Positions 35,899 through 49,640 of a DNA stretch of 64,000 bases are shown one piece after another. Origin of the DNA: Irpex lacteus. Taxonomy: Eukaryota; Basidiomycota; Agaricomycetes; Polyporales; Irpicaceae. Below the pieces are notes generated by a model that was not told where the DNA came from, did no database searches, and worked only from the letters and a program-made list of their open reading frames with translations. Both the position numbers and the translations under genes were made by a program. Positions within the stretch are counted from its first letter, which is position 1; each line of letters opens with the position of its first letter. Where the stretch lies: NCBI GenBank assembly GCA_001986395.2, contig MQVO02000045.1, positions 1 to 64,000 of the forward strand, read 5' to 3'.

Positions 35899-37447
35899 AT
35901 GGACGTTAAGGCATTATATGAAGCGTAAAATCCCAGTGGTTTTCTTTCTCCCGATGCTGCACTGACAATTTGCGATAGACGGACCGAAAAATACGTCCAT
36001 TCTCTGATTCTCGGTACGGTATGCAATGATCATACCTGAATGGTTCTCACGCCGTTGCATGTGCCAGCGTTAGCAACTTATGACCACCTCCTGACGCTTC
36101 ATCGTGAAGTACGGTGTATATGGCAACAAAAGTGCTCCAAGGGTACTCTTCTTTTTGTCGCTAACAGATACGCCCTGTTGTCCTTCGCGGTGGTCCTGGT
36201 TACTCTAGATCTTACATCAAACGTACAAGTACGTGTATTATCTGTTATAGACGATCCATAATATTCCACTAAACAGTTGACTGCTTTAGAGGTGAGACTT
36301 CATTTGGCCCGCAATCCGGTTGCACTAAGTCTGCTCCAAAGCTGCGCTGTACTGCAGCGATTTTACGAGGTCTTCACCCTCATTCTAAGTTTTTGTACGT
36401 CCTGTGCGTGTCCATTACGGAGATATTGGGCTTGTCGTATTGGCTGACATCGACAACACAGTATTTACAGCTTGGAGAGTGAGCATAATATGGAACCGCA
36501 GCACCCCAGTTTTCATCGCGGTATTCAGCCTTGTGTCTACATCTCTAGTGATGTATCTGGTGACGATATCCTGCTTTGCATTCGATATATGGCTGATTGG
36601 GCAACCTGCTACGCAGATGATATTCTTCACGTCACGATCAGCGGTATACAATGGGCTCTACCAACAAGTTTGGTGTCTCGCCATTTCCCGTCTTTCGCAA
36701 ACAAGCCAACATAAGTACGTGATACCAGTCATGTTCGATTCGTTTCGGTGTCAGCTTAGTATTCCGTACATTTCTCTCCTTAGTGGTTTGGTTCTGTCTT
36801 TATTCGATACGTTTCCCTAAAGCTTACCACGCTCCGTGCAGCTATCATGGCTACACGTATCTGTGTCCTCGCTGGTGATACTCTGGCGGTAGCTCTAACA
36901 TGGGTAAAGACCTACAGATACGTAAAAGACCTCCATCAAGTTAAAGCTGCGAACGTGACAGAGAGGCTGATGCGTGACGGTTAGTGCTCGCACGGATACG
37001 CTTCAATGATTTGAATCAACACCCTGACGTTCATGACAGGAACACTGTATTTCGTGTGAGTGCGCATAGAGAAACCGCACTTCAGGTCGTGGCTCATAGT
37101 TTCACAACCCGTTCAGTACGTTGCTCGGGTTTGGCCTGGCAGTCCTGCTTATCAAGGTACTCATCGATACCATTCACAATCTAGTTTATTGTTGACTATT
37201 TCTTGCACGACCATAGAATACTATCCTCGTCACGTCTATCCTGCACACGTACGGCCTCCATCCCTCACTCACTCTACAGACGCTCACTCTTTCTAGGTTC
37301 ACGGGCATACTCGTGTCTCGATTCTTTTTGGAGCTACGCGAGGTTGCAATTGTAGAGGTGGAGAAACAGGGTGGTTCCTTAAGCCCGTCCGCGCCGTCTC
37401 AAGTCAGCTTAGGACAAGCAAACGAACGGATACTGCGTGACAAGTAG
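35899..37447 (+). CDS. DUF6533-family multi-pass membrane protein 2
   Basis: Start ATG 35899 gives MDVKALYEA. A GT-AG intron (donor GTAAAA, acceptor GATAG) joins it to RTEKYVHSLIL, and a second joins that to the DUF6533 core ALATYDHLLTLHREVRCIW and FVANRYALLSFAV. Later exons include AWRVSIIWNRSTPVF and TRICVLAGDTLAVALTWVKTY. The final FTGILVSRFFLELREVA leads to VSLGQANERILRDK and TAG at 37447. It is closest in its C-terminal tail (VSLGQ.NE..LRDK) to DUF6533 gene 3 at 60.6-62.3 kb. Middle exon limits are approximate. Confidence 0.7.
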
Positions 37448-37734
37448 AACACCTTTGCCATAGAAAGTAGATCCTGCACGATTGAAAGATCAATGATAAC
37501 GTTCAGAGTAGGGCTGACGCGGATTTGCGAAGTTTCGAACCCATCGCATGATTCCGCCACTCTAGACCCATGTGAGACGTATGTGCACAGTAGTAAGCTA
37601 GTGAAATTTCTATATATCAAATTTACAAAAGAGTACGTGCATACATATACACAACTAGACAGCAGGGGAGAATTCCAACGTAGTATATCGTATCGGACAA
37701 AAATAATATTACGGCACTATTCCACACGGAACCC

Positions 37735-40700
37735 TCAATCTTCGTCCTCGAAGCGTAGTATCTGTGCATCCTCATCGACAGGAATATGCCTGTACCCTCT
37801 TCTCGGTCTGAACCTTGTAGTCGTCGACTCGAATTTTGAAGATACCCACTCCCACGCAATGCCGCCGAGGCCAATGAGGAACCACGGAACAGACGCGAGA
37901 GTAGAGAGAACGCCGGAGCCACCGGAGTATCTAGAGTTTCCTTCGGGTCCAGGCAGACGAATAGTTCTGTACGAAAATCGTGAGCTCTATGCGTTTGAGT
38001 TGGACAGGAAAAATGTACTCACCCTCTAGCAAGGCCGCTCTTGTGGTAGAACCAGTAACCGACCAAACCAGCGAATAGGCAAGGGATGGCCAACACGAAC
38101 AGCCAGAAGAAGAATCCATGTCCTTTGATTCCAGGACATCTGTGGGGAGTACCTTGGTCCAGACGCAGGCCACCTTCGCAGGACGAGATGGGGACTTTTC
38201 GGTACGCGGTTCTCTCGTACCAGAATTCATCGTCACCCCGACACGAGTCATCGCTGGCAAGCGCCTCTGTGCCCTCTTCCAAAACACACTCGCCATCTGC
38301 ATTTCTTCGATGATTGAATTCACTGGGGAGAATCTCAGTGACCGACCTGATGGCGCAGAGGTGGGATGTCTTACCACTCAAAATCGACTGCAGAGCATTC
38401 ACAGTGTTCCTGGATCTTTGCTTCAACCTTCTGCCTATCACCAATAACACAATTTGCTGTTCGCTTGCGTCGATGGTACAAAGTCTGCCATCGAACTTAT
38501 TAGAACATCTGACAGCACAGTCAAAATTGGTACTTACCCGGCGTCCGAACAGACAAGCTTCAGTACGGCTTTCACTAGGACTCCAGAGCTCGAAGTCATC
38601 ATGGTTAGGATCATTTTCATCGTAAACACCTGGACCAGTAAATCAGCTCCATGTGTCATGACAGTTTGAATTGCGACGCTTACATTGACGGTGAGTGAGC
38701 GCAGAGAAGTCCAAGTGAACCGCAACAGCAGTATCCTTGGAGCGAGGGTAGAACCCAAGGAGGATGAATCTGCGACTCGTATCCTCTTGCACGGTCACGA
38801 TAGACTTCACCCTGACCTTTTCGTCCGAGAAGCGATACTCGCGCCAGTTCAGACCCTCATCGGTACTGAACATGACGTGGTCCGTCGGTTCCTCGTCGTT
38901 CACCATGACCAGAACTGAACCAGAGTCACCAAACTCCCAGAGGTGGGCATCCTTGTGCACTTCCTCCCATGTGAAACCGCCGTCACGGCTGAGGAAGGTG
39001 TCGCTGTCGGTGTAAGGCGCGAGCTTCTCGCCGACGTTGCCGACTGCCATGAGCAAGCCGGGTACGGAGGGTGTGCTGTACGTGGCGCGCGAATCGAAAC
39101 GTTCGGTGAATCCGTGGACATGCAAGGCGCAGCTCTATTGAAACAATGAGTTGACGGCATCTCTAAAGAAATATTGTTTCTTACCGTCGAGGTGCAATCA
39201 TACTTGTTGCCGTGTGAATCTACAGAAGGCGGTGACAACGACTTCCACGTACCGCCTGAAAGCACCATATCAGTGCACATCTAACACCCAAAGAACACCA
39301 AACAAACCATCATTATGCGTTATCCTCGTCTGAATCTCCTTGGTGCCCGTCAACGGCGCCGTATGCGGGTTCCCAACGACATTGATAAGAGCGATGCCAT
39401 CCAACCCGATCATCTTTTCGAAATCGACGTAGCCGTTGACATTGCGGTTCACATAGTCGACGGACACGCCAAAGTACGTTCCGTTCGAGTTCGACTTGAG
39501 GATATCGCCCCACCACAGGTTTGGCTGTTCTGAGACGGTGACGTGGAGGAAGACCGATTTGGTGCTTGACTCGAGGATCGTGTATGCCTGCGTAAAAAAT
39601 AATCACGGTCAAATTCTCGACTCTGATACTCTGTTGTCAGTGTGAAGCGGCGACTTACATGCTGTTCGAGTCGGAGAGTCGGCGGGAACAGTCCCGTCGC
39701 GAAACTTCTCCCGTCCAACGAGACCTGCAAATCGAGGGAATGCTTCTCCGGTTGATACTACCCACCCAACAAACACTTCAGCACACCCTCCAACCACCCA
39801 GACAAAACCCTTACTCACCTCAGCGACGATCAAAAACTCCGAAAACTTCGCAAACCCAACAACATGGTTAAACAGCTTCGTCTTCCGACTATAAAACTCC
39901 GTCCCACTGATCAACTCCAGGGGATTATCATTCTGGAAGAACTTCTGGTTCCCGGCCTTCTTCGCATACGACTCGCACAAAATCTGGTTCGGGTCGATGC
40001 GCAGCTCCGCGTCTCTCGCCCACCCGCAGTTCCTTACATACGAGTCAATATCATGCCACCGCCGGCCGTTGTCCGTCGTGTAGAACGCCTCGACGTGGCA
40101 GTTCGGTCCGAACGCCGCGCAGTCTTTCTGGCCCGTCCAGATGAGGTAGTCGGAGTGGATGGGATGGAAGTGCAGCACGGCGAGGCCGAAGCCGTTTGGT
40201 GGGAGGGGCGCGTCGAGCGAGTACCAGGTTTTGCCGGTGTCGGTTGTGTAGTAGTATTTTTGCGACTCGGTGATTAGGTAGGCGCGGTCGTGGCTGTAGG
40301 CGTGCATGTAGAACGCGACGAACTTCTCGTTGGGGAGGACTTGTTGCCAGTAGTAGCCTTCGCTGCTTGACTGCCAGATGCTGTGATCGGCGAGTCGCAC
40401 GAGGATCGTCTGGAGAGTATCAGTTTTAATACGTGTCTGGTCTAACGTGTGAGGAATACGAACTTGTGATTGCTTAAAGTACGAGTACTGCTGTACCACA
40501 GCTGGGAACTCCGTCTATCCCGAAGAACGTCAACCACAGCTCTTCCAGAACACACAAACAAGCAGTAGAAACTCACAATCTGATGAATAATCTCGCCCTC
40601 CTGCGGTTGCGCTACAAACCCACAAAAATCAGCATTTTTTACACCCTCTCACCACACTACACCACCCAATATCCAAAAAAAACCCTCAAAACTCACCTTG

Positions 40701-43205
40701 CGAGCAACTTTTCTCCACCTTCTCGTCCTTCTTCAGCCCGCGGTTGCGATCACAAGTGTTCCCCGGGATCTTCACATACCCCGACGAGCCCATGTACGTC
40801 TTCTTCGCGTCGTCGGGCGCACACACCCCCGCGGGGATCGGCTCGGGGCCGACGACGACGCATTGGGAGCCTTGCCGGATGAAGTTGTAGTCGCTGGGAG
40901 GTATTAGATTTAGTGAATTGGTAGCGTGAAGGAGAAGAGAACGTACCACTCGTAATCCTCATCCGTACACGGACAGTCTTCATACTTGGCGATCGGGTCG
41001 ATAAACTTCTTCCCCACATAACAATCCGCCCCCGCCTTCCTCCTCCTATAATATTGCTACATACCCATCCCATCAGCACCCGCATACCTTCCTTCTCCTC
41101 ACCACCCTCACCACAAAAAAAAACAAGACGAACCTTATGCCCCATCAAACACTCATGACTCGCCGACCGCGCCTGCCAATCCTCAAAATCGCTGTCCGCA
41201 CACTGCCTACTCCTCGTCCCCGCAAAATCCAGGAACACCACCGCCACCGGTCCGTTATTCGCGTTTTGGTTTTGGTCGCGCTTGGACACTTGCCCGAAGA
41301 GGATGAACTTTTGCGAGGTCGAGTCGGGGATCGTGGTTAGTAGGCGTGCGCGCAGTTTTATGCCGATGTTGTATTTTTTCCTGTTCAGTGATAAAGATAA
41401 GAGACCGTCAGAGTAGTTTGCAGGGGGAAGGGGAAGGGGAAAGGAAAGGAAAGGAAGAGGAAGAAGGGAACTCAACTCACCAAGTCCTCCCAAGATCAGT
41501 CGAATACCGCACCTCATCCGTAACCTCCTCATCCCCCACCACAACCACCACACTCCCCGAATCCCCAAACTCATAAAGATGCGCGTCCCTCCTCACCATG
41601 CGCCACGTAACACCAGCATCGTCGCTCATCCACGTATCGCACTCCTCATACGGCTTTAGATACTCCCCGACGCTCCCCACGCCCATCACGAACCCCGGCG
41701 CAGGCGACGAGAACACCAGCCCAAAGTTCCGCGCGTCTGTCACGCTGTGCAGGTGCAACGAACAGTCGTCGTCTGACGGGTTACATTCGATCCGTCGGCC
41801 GTCCGCGTCGGTACTAGGTGGTCGAAGGCGCGTCCATGTCCGTCCGTCGTCGAACGTGATTCTGCTCTGGATCTTCTTTTCTTCGCGACGCGCCTCCACC
41901 TCCGGCGCATTCGCCACGACGTTCGCAAGTCCTACGCCCTCCACGCCGTACAGATTCTCATAATCGACGTACCCCCACTTATTCCGGTTCGTATCGTGCA
42001 GGCTCTCAGTGAAGTACGTCCCATTCGAGTTGCTCACGAACAACGTCCCGATCGTGTTCCGTTCGTGCAGCATCACGTCCACGCCCAACGAGTGCGTCGT
42101 GCTCTCTACGATCGTGTACGCGTTTTCGCGCAGTTGGGCGGAGGACGCGTGGGGGAATTTGCCCTTGGCCCACGTGTTGGTGTCGATGGTCACGTAGAGG
42201 AGCATGTCGCCCGTGTTGCTGGTTAGGTCCCGTAGGGCGACGACGGCGAATTTGGAGACGATGGCGAAGGCGACGACGCCCCGCGCGTTCTTCCCGATCC
42301 CGAGGTCCTCGACGCGTTGGTCTTTGGAGAAGAAGTCGGTCGAGGAGAAGAGTTTGCTGGAGGAGAGGGAGTGCATGCCGTTACTGCTTGTGGAGTCGAA
42401 CGCGACGCAGTAGACGAGGTCGGGGTGGGCATCGTGTTTGAAGTCCTTGGTGCTGTGTGCGAATTGGCATTTGCTTGTATCGCTCAAGAGCAACTGCGCC
42501 TCGCTGGAGAACGCGTCTTTGGTGTAATACGTTTCGTCCATGCATGTTTGGCCGAAGATCCCGGACGAGCAGCGGGTGCCTTGGTAGAGAATGTAGCCGT
42601 ATTTCTTTGGGTCGGAGTGGAAGGAGATGGGTTTGCCTATGTAAGCTGGAGGTACGGGGACGTTGAACGATCGCCATGTCTTGCCGCGGTCATCCGTTCG
42701 ATAGTGTGTCGTCCCTTTTGTTAGAATAAATGCCTGTGTTATGGAGAAGTTAGAGCTGTGTATTTATGACGTGTGACACGATATCATTGCGAATTCGATC
42801 GCTCTACTGTCACTCTCCGAACCGAGGACATGTTAGACCTTGCATGTTCAACGAGGTGCCAGGAGGGTGATAACAGAGTCTTCCAGCACAAAAGATGCTA
42901 TATGTCAGAGCAGTTGAGATACGCACATAATTGTTGTCGAACGGATGCTCTATCACCATTGCCGCCTTTCCCTCAGGAACATCATCCGCCCGCTTCCATG
43001 CCTTTCCCTCGTTATCCGACACATACACGTTTCCCAGTTGCGCGTCATGGTATACGACAGAAGTGGTATCGTCGAAGAAGAAGAGTCGAGCGGGTAGGTT
43101 CTGGAAGTAGGAGATGGTGCTCTCCGGCTCGCGCTGCGCAATGACGAAGCTCGCGAGCACGAGCAGTGACCAGAGGAAGACTGCCGTGCGATGTGGGGGA
43201 CCCAT
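37735..43205 (-). CDS. vps10: Vps10/sortilin vacuolar sorting receptor, two Vps10 domains
   Basis: Vps10 cycles between the trans-Golgi and late endosomes and delivers soluble hydrolases such as carboxypeptidase Y. Fifteen exons give about 1437 residues: 43205-42927, 42733-41481, 41380-41134, 41056-40947, 40893-40697, 40611-40577, 40409-39819, 39724-39659, 39587-39308, 39255-39185, 39134-38684, 38629-38538, 38484-38375, 38322-38023 and 37966-37735. A signal peptide ([16 protein letters not shown]) is followed by two beta-propeller Vps10 domains with Asp-box repeats (SSTDFF, TYDDGRTW-type, [22 protein letters not shown]), each closed by a ten-cysteine module (CLMGHK to YECDYN; CLFGRR to FECEFN). 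The membrane helix ([20 protein letters not shown]) precedes a cytosolic tail of about 80 residues ending in acidic FEDED. Both domains are complete, as usual in fungi. Confidence 0.95.
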
Positions 43206-43364
43206 TGCTGTACCAGATATAGTCAGTAATAAAGCTATAGATATAAACAAAAGACGTGTACCGAGGTCGAAGTGGTTTGGAGGAGAGTTGTGCTGAACAG
43301 CTTAGCGCAGCGGTGGTGGCTCAAGCGCCCTGATTGGCCACGTCCTTGCGATCGCGTCGAAATG

Positions 43365-44470
43365 CATCACGTGCCCTTCGTCGAAATTGAGTCCGATAGG
43401 TCCGAGATCGCCGAACACGAGCTCTGAGACGAACGTCCACCACCGTGACTACCCAAGTGAGTTCGCCAGTTATTCCTCCCCTGTGGCAGGTCTAAGGGGT
43501 AACGCATGCATGGACATTTGGATGTCTTTCTCCTCTGGCAGGCTATTCTATGCAGACGGTATTTTAACCTCCCTGGGTTGAAGGGCTGCTTGCATCGAAT
43601 GGCAAGCACGAGAAAATGACGCCGAATACCAAGCACAATTATAGCAGAAGCAAAGAAACAAGTTTCTGTCTCTATCCCAGTCCCAATATTGTTTATAGGC
43701 TGTACTTACAGGCCTCAATAGGTGACGTACCTGAAGAACTTGGTTTGATACATTAATTACCAAAGTCAAATTCTCCCGCAAAAAAATCTCGGTTTGATAC
43801 CAGCGTCCGCCACTGAACTACTGCCCTCCCACACCGCCACCGTCTCTTCTCCGTGTAGGTTTTCGTCGCTCATGCTGGTCAGTATTTCTCACCTAGTACA
43901 GTCGTCTGGTTTTACTACAGGGATAAGCTAGACGTCTGTATTGAGAGTACCACGCCACGCGAACTACCTAAGTAAGTTCGCCAGTTATTCCTTCCCTATT
44001 CTCGTTTCCTCCTTTCAATCGACGAGCTGACGCTTCGCTATCACTTGATCGAAAGTTATTGCACTGGCAGGTGGCTGTCGAAGACTGATGACAGGCCCAG
44101 GGCAAAGCACACATGAACATGTGAGACTATGCCCGGGTGCGTTCTGACTGTCTTTCTCCTCTGGCTGTATGCTCTATACAGACGCCGTCTTAACCTCCTT
44201 GGGTTGAAGAGCTTCTTGCGTCGGATGGCAAGCACGAGAAACAGATGTCGGAATTTCAAGCAATTCAAGCATAAGTAGCAGAACCAAGTCCCGACCCGAT
44301 GAGAGGCTTCTGTCGGTAACGTACCTGAAAAATCTTGGTTTCATACATCAACACAGAGTCGAATTCTCCCGCAAATGCAACGTGTGTCGGAGGAGCCCTC
44401 TCAATTAGACTATGCATCGTGACGAGGATGAAATAAAATACAAGACGCGTTGAGGACATCAAGGAACCGG
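43365..44470. repeat. Imperfect tandem repeat of about 0.55 kb
   Basis: Blocks at about 43.44-43.80 kb recur at 43.97-44.37 kb in the same order: AAGT(A/G)AGTTCGCCAGTTATTCC, GGCAAGCACGAGAAA, ACGTACCTGAA(G/A)AA and AATTCTCCCGCAAA. On the minus strand both copies contain a frame end reading ALQP(R/K)EVK followed by a TAG, and copy 2 has a possible small first exon starting MSSTRLVFYFILV with a GTACGT donor. Copy 1 is broken at the matching place by a 2-base length difference. This may be a pair of tiny secreted-protein genes, one decayed, or a non-coding repeat. Confidence 0.45.
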
Positions 44471-45084
44471 TCCTGGCTGTTAACGTTTATTATCGGCACC
44501 CAGGACGGCAATGAAGTCTAGGAACCAGCGATGAAGATGTGCACTCAACGTGGTCCCAGCGAAGGGCCGAGGAGATGATATGTGAGTCTCGAAGCCCTGA
44601 TGTTCCTAACTTAAGTCTTATCTGACATCGTGCGATGACAGAACCATAAGGTCAATGCGATTAAAGATCTGCTCGGCGGGCACGACGGGGAGCCTCATAT
44701 ATCCCGTAGGAGACCCCGCGGTGGTGACTGCGAGTGAGTGAGTCTGGAAGGAACGAGGACGCACGCATCAATGACCGACATTTGTACCCAAACGTCCAAT
44801 CCTAGAGATACGAGATTACTTCGAGGTTTGTCGGCTTGTAGTATTTCACCTGTCTGACGAACCAAATTTCAGAGTCTCCAAAGGCACCATTTAAGTTCTA
44901 TCTGCTGACAAGCTGTCCGGCATGGGTGAGCACCACTGAACAGTTTGTTGATACAGCGGAAACTTACACGTTCAAGTCTCATATAGGCGGAACGAGGACA
45001 GAATATCATAGCAGGAGACATATCTCACTCGACGCCATACCACCGCCACACCTACATTCCTTCAAGTGCCAGTGCAACCAAACA
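44471..45084. other. Intergenic, nothing recognised
   Basis: Upstream region of the family B copy 2 gene. No frame or RNA gene is seen. Confidence 0.45.
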
Positions 45085-46815
45085 ATGGCTGCTCAAAGCT
45101 CGGATATTGCCATTTTGCAGAGCATTGGAAGTGACATCGTGCGCTCATTCGTCTCGGTCGTCCTTGAGACATGGCTCGTAGGTACGTAATCTCACCTTAG
45201 ATCGCATGAATAAAGAAATTGGCAAGTGCTGACGCCTGATCTCCATCGGTCGCATTCTTGGCAGCCATATACACCATTCTGGTCGTGAAAGCCGGAACTA
45301 TCCTCCTGTACGTCATTTCAGCGTACTGCACGCTCTTTCGATAGAGTGTGATGTGATGATTTATCGCTAACGGAATACTTATTTCTGTTGGGACGTGATA
45401 CTCTAATAGCCACGAAGATCGCCGTCGAAATGGGTCGGCGTTGGTGATGTGGATCCTTGTCCTCCTCATATACGTTATGGATATCTTCCTCTGGGTCGTC
45501 GACGTCAGGAACGTCGTCGCGGAGCTCAACACAACGCTCATCGATACCCACCCCGGCACTCTCGACGAGCGCTACAGGAAATCAACCAACTCTATCCTCA
45601 AGCTGTCACTTGTAGATGATGCCGTTTATTCGTTCATGGTATGTCGCAGTTCGAGTCCTACGTTGTACTCCAGCAGGTACTGACTGATCGGTCGATCGAC
45701 CTTTACAGACGATTCTGGGAGATGCAATCGTGTTACGGCGTGTCTATGCGTTCTGGTCTCATGGACGGCGAGAACGCATCTTCATGTTGATCCCGTGCGC
45801 AACTTGGCTCGGCTCCGTCAGTGAGTGCCGCCCACGAGTCAAACTTAAAGGAAACAGAGCACGGGTTGATATGTACGCATTTAACTCCAGATTTGACGGT
45901 CCTGCTAGGCTACTGCGCTGCGCGTTCAGATGGAGAAGTCAGTTTTGGACAGTTCGAACATCCGGCATTCTGTAGAAACATCCAGTCGGCCGCGTATTGG
46001 GCACAGCTTGCGACTTCTGCCGTCTCTACGCTGATGATAGGTATCAAAACATGGTATGCCGAGCGTTTTGCCTCAGGCTTTAGTAGCAGTGCCAAAGGCT
46101 CATAGCTCACATATACTATCGCTTCCTCGTTATAGGATGTATCGACGGACGGTGAAATCATACATGACCGACTTGCGCGGCCGCTCTCCCGCGAACAAAG
46201 CTATGCTCATACTGGTCGACACTGGAATTTTGTACACCTTGTTTTTCGTACGTTTTCTTCCTACTATTAGGTATAATTGGTGTAGATGCTGATTAATGGA
46301 CACGTAGTTTTCCGAAGTGCTTCTCAATATCGGCGTGCTGGACGGCGCAATCAATAAGGACTCCCGGTTAGACTTTGCCCTCGCAGTGTATGACTTCCAA
46401 ACCAGTACCATGGTCGTAAGTCTGGAGTACAAGTTACAAGGATGAAATGACTATAATTTGACAACTTTGTTCTTGGCAGGGCATCTACCCGACCATCATC
46501 GTCATCCTCGTACATACACAATGCTTCATGCTCGACAAGGAGGGCAACACCGCCGCGCTTACCACCATCAACTTCGACGACAATCGCATCCCAGGGCGCC
46601 GAGTTGACACTACCACTGCGGATGACACAATGACTATCCCATCGATAGGCTGGAGAGACATGGAAGGTCTAGGGAGCGGGGTCCTGGACAATACGACCAA
46701 GAGAAGCGATAATGACAGTGAAGAAAGGTCTGATACGGAGATCTATCTGCGGTCTTTTCAGCCTAGGATGGGAATAGAACCAAATGGGATTTTGGAAGCA
46801 CGCAAGGATGATTAG
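45085..46815 (+). CDS. Multi-pass membrane protein, family B copy 2
   Basis: Starts MAAQSSDIAILQSIGSDIVR at ATG 45085. Exons continue through IYTILVVKAGTILLLHEDRR, a membrane segment VMWILVLLIYVMDIFLWVV, TLDERYRKSTNSILKLSL, TILGDAIVLRRVYAFW, LTVLLGYCAARSDGEVSFGQ, MYRRTVKSYMTDLRGRSPA, FSEVLLNIGVLDGAINKDS and GIYPTIIVILVHTQCFMLD, with a hydrophilic tail ending ARKDD and TAG 46813-46815. It is the most diverged of the three family B members and lies directly beside the right arm of the inverted duplication, so it may be the older parent. Function unknown. Confidence 0.65.
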
Positions 46816-46879
46816 TTTCATATTCTAATATGATGTACTGCAGAACTGAACCTGTGACACCAGGTGACCGCAGCTGCAG

Positions 46880-49640
46880 AACCGGCATCGTTCTCTCTCA
46901 CGACGCATGACCAGAGATGACAGGAGGTTATCACTTCGCACTGCGGTTGTCTGATGTCAGTCAGTTTTCCAATATCAAGCTCGCCGGTCATTAAGCCGGG
47001 AGGAGATTCATATCGATGAAATACAAGCCGCTGCACTGGACTGATGACAGGCTAACAAAGATCGTTAAAACGTAGGATTGTTACCGAGGTGTATTCTTCT
47101 TCCCCATATTGTACTGCGGAATATGTTCTGACATTGCCGTTCTTTAGATCTCACGGCTACATACTTGCTCGCGTCCAACCCGGGCCACGATAGTGCTCAC
47201 ACATCTTCCACTGCAGCCCTCACAATCGCTCACTCGTCTCCCATTCCAACGCTCACGATCAATGCTCAATTTCGGGAGCTCATCATGCTCCTTCTCAAAC
47301 AGATGTAATCTTGATCCCATCGTATCAGTAAGAAGCCCACCGTCCAAGGCGGTTCGATATGAGAATGCTGTTGTAACGTATGCTGGCAGTTTTTTTAAAA
47401 TGCCTCGGTGGATATGATGAGTGTGGCCATCCAAACTGCAGCTTTGATCCCCAAGGATCCACCGACTATCCGTTAGGAAGCCACACCAGCCACAAACGGT
47501 GCTAGAACGAACCGCGCACATCCCCGCCTCTTTGTATCCATCGCTATCACGGCTTTCAGTGGCGAGGACAGGTCTCCTCATGCTCTGGCGTACTCAGGGC
47601 TCCATTACAGCATTGGCATATAACGAAACAGCTAGGGATCCTCCGTTGACATTTGTCTGTATTCTGACACTTGTGCCACTGAAGCATGACGCCCCAAAGC
47701 ACAGATAATGCGGTTTTGCAGAAGATTGGGACCGACATCATACGCCTGTTTATCTCGGTTGTCATCGAAACATGGCTTGTAGGTAAGTAATTAACGTTTA
47801 ACTCTGACTTATGAGACTCGGAGCTGTCGTTATGGAATGTACCAGTCAAATACTGACGCTGGACCTACCACCCTCGCGTCTTGATAGCCATCTACACCGT
47901 CCTGGCCATTAAAGCCAGTATTATTCTCCTGTGAGTTCATCTTACTTTCACGATAGAGTGCGCTGAGCCGACCATATTTAATAGCCACAAAACTCGACGC
48001 CGAAACAAATCGTCGTTTACGATATGGATTCTTGTCGCTCTCATGTATTTCATGGATATCACACTCTGGGTGATAGACGTCAGGAACGTCGTCGCGGAAC
48101 TGCACACAACATTCGTTGACACCCATCCGGACACACTTGATGAGCGCTACAACAAATCAACTGACTCAGTCCTCAGATTGTCGCTCGCAGTCGACGTCCT
48201 CTATGCGTTCATGGTGCGTCATCGGCATCGTCTGTTGATATAACACCGGAAAGAATACTAAATGATCGATGTATCTACTCCACAGACGATGCTGGGAGAT
48301 GCGATCGTGCTGTGGCGTGTCCGGGCGTTCTGGTCTCATGGACGAGAATACTTCTTCATGTTGATCCCATGTACTACTTGGTTCGTCTTCCTTGGTGAGT
48401 GATATCGCATGGACTGTGTATTTGAAGGCTGACGCGATACTTCGCCCCAGTTCTCAGTCTTCTATTGAGCTATTGTGCAGCACGTTCGGATGCGGGTCTG
48501 GCCTTCGGGCAATTCGAGCATCCGGAGTTCTGTAGAAACATTCAATCAGCTGCGTATTGGGCTCAGTTCGTGACCTCTGCGGCGTCCACGCTGATGATAG
48601 CGATTAAAACATGGTAAGCCCAGGATACGCACTTCAGTGGTAGTATTCCAGTTATAGCTCACAACGCGGCAATTTTATCTTAGGATGCACCGAAGGATGT
48701 TGAAGGCATTCATGGCTGATATGCACAACCGATCTCCGGTATATAAAGCTATGCTCATAATTGTTGACACAGGCATTTTATACACCTTGTTCTTCGTAAG
48801 TCTACTCTTCGTTACCTAAAACGTTCCTAGCTACTCATGAGCAGATATGTAGCTTGCCGAAGTCTTGCTTAATATTGGCGTATTGGACGGTGCGATTAAT
48901 AAGATCCCTCGATTGGACTTCGCCCTTGAAGTGTACGACTTTCAAACGAGTACTATAGTTGTGAGTATCGACTATAGATCTTGACTCTTGGGAATCGAGC
49001 TGATTTGATGATCTTACTTTCCATAGGGCCTCTACCCAACTGTTATCGTTATTCTAATACACACACAATGCTTCATGCTAGACATGGAAGGCAATGCTAC
49101 TACGGCCAGTGCCGTCGTCTTCGCACACAACCTTCGAACTGTGACTACTACCATCGACGACACTGTTCATGTTCCCTCGATAGTATGGCGAGATATCGAA
49201 GACTCTGGGAGCGGGGCTATCCTGGGCAAAGCTATGAAGGGGAATAGCGACGACACTGCTGACTGCGAAGAGAGGGATAATGCGAACCACCTACGATCGT
49301 TGCTAAATGAGAAGGAGACCACGTCAAGCAGGCTTGGCATGTGGTAAAGGAGATATACTTAATCTCATGTTAACTGCAGCATACTTGCCAGCTTGCGAGA
49401 ATATATGAGTCTCTGTGGATGTGTAGCATAGCGAACCTTACGTGACACTGTCCCGGTGTTTGTTTGGTTATGATTATTTGGCTTTGATCTACGACGGCCC
49501 ATAACCAACCTGGTCTGGCCTGACATAAACTCCAAATCTCAAAAGGGTCGAGTATCGGTTCTTTCCTTCATATGTGTTGTATAACCGCTACATCCTGAGC
49601 AAACAAGTCAAGCTCGTGTCAGTGAGTGTTCATCACGATC
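46880..49640. repeat. Right arm of a 2.7-kb inverted segmental duplication
   Basis: Aligns in reverse complement with 31.68-34.36 kb, including the non-coding stretch upstream of the gene (46.88-47.69 kb) and about 290 bases downstream of its stop. Confidence 0.75.
47696..49347 (+). CDS. Multi-pass membrane protein, family B copy 3
   Basis: Starts MTPQSTDNAVLQKIGTDIIR at ATG 47696 and follows the same exon plan as copy 1: IYTVLAIKASIILL, HKTRRRNKSSFTIWILVAL, TLDERYNKSTDSVLRLSL, TMLGDAIVLWRVRAFW, LSLLLSYCAARSDAGLAFGQ, MHRRMLKAFMADMHNRSPV, LAEVLLNIGVLDGAINKIP, GLYPTVIVILIHTQCFMLD, ending at TAA 49345-49347. It is much closer to copy 1 (31.96-33.63 kb, opposite strand) than to its neighbour copy 2. 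The frame is intact. Confidence 0.65.

Noticed and set aside
37735..43205. Two separate sortilin-like genes, one per Vps10 domain
   Set aside because: Splice phases join the two domains through a 35-nt exon (40577-40611), and only the second half has the membrane helix, so it is one Vps10 gene.
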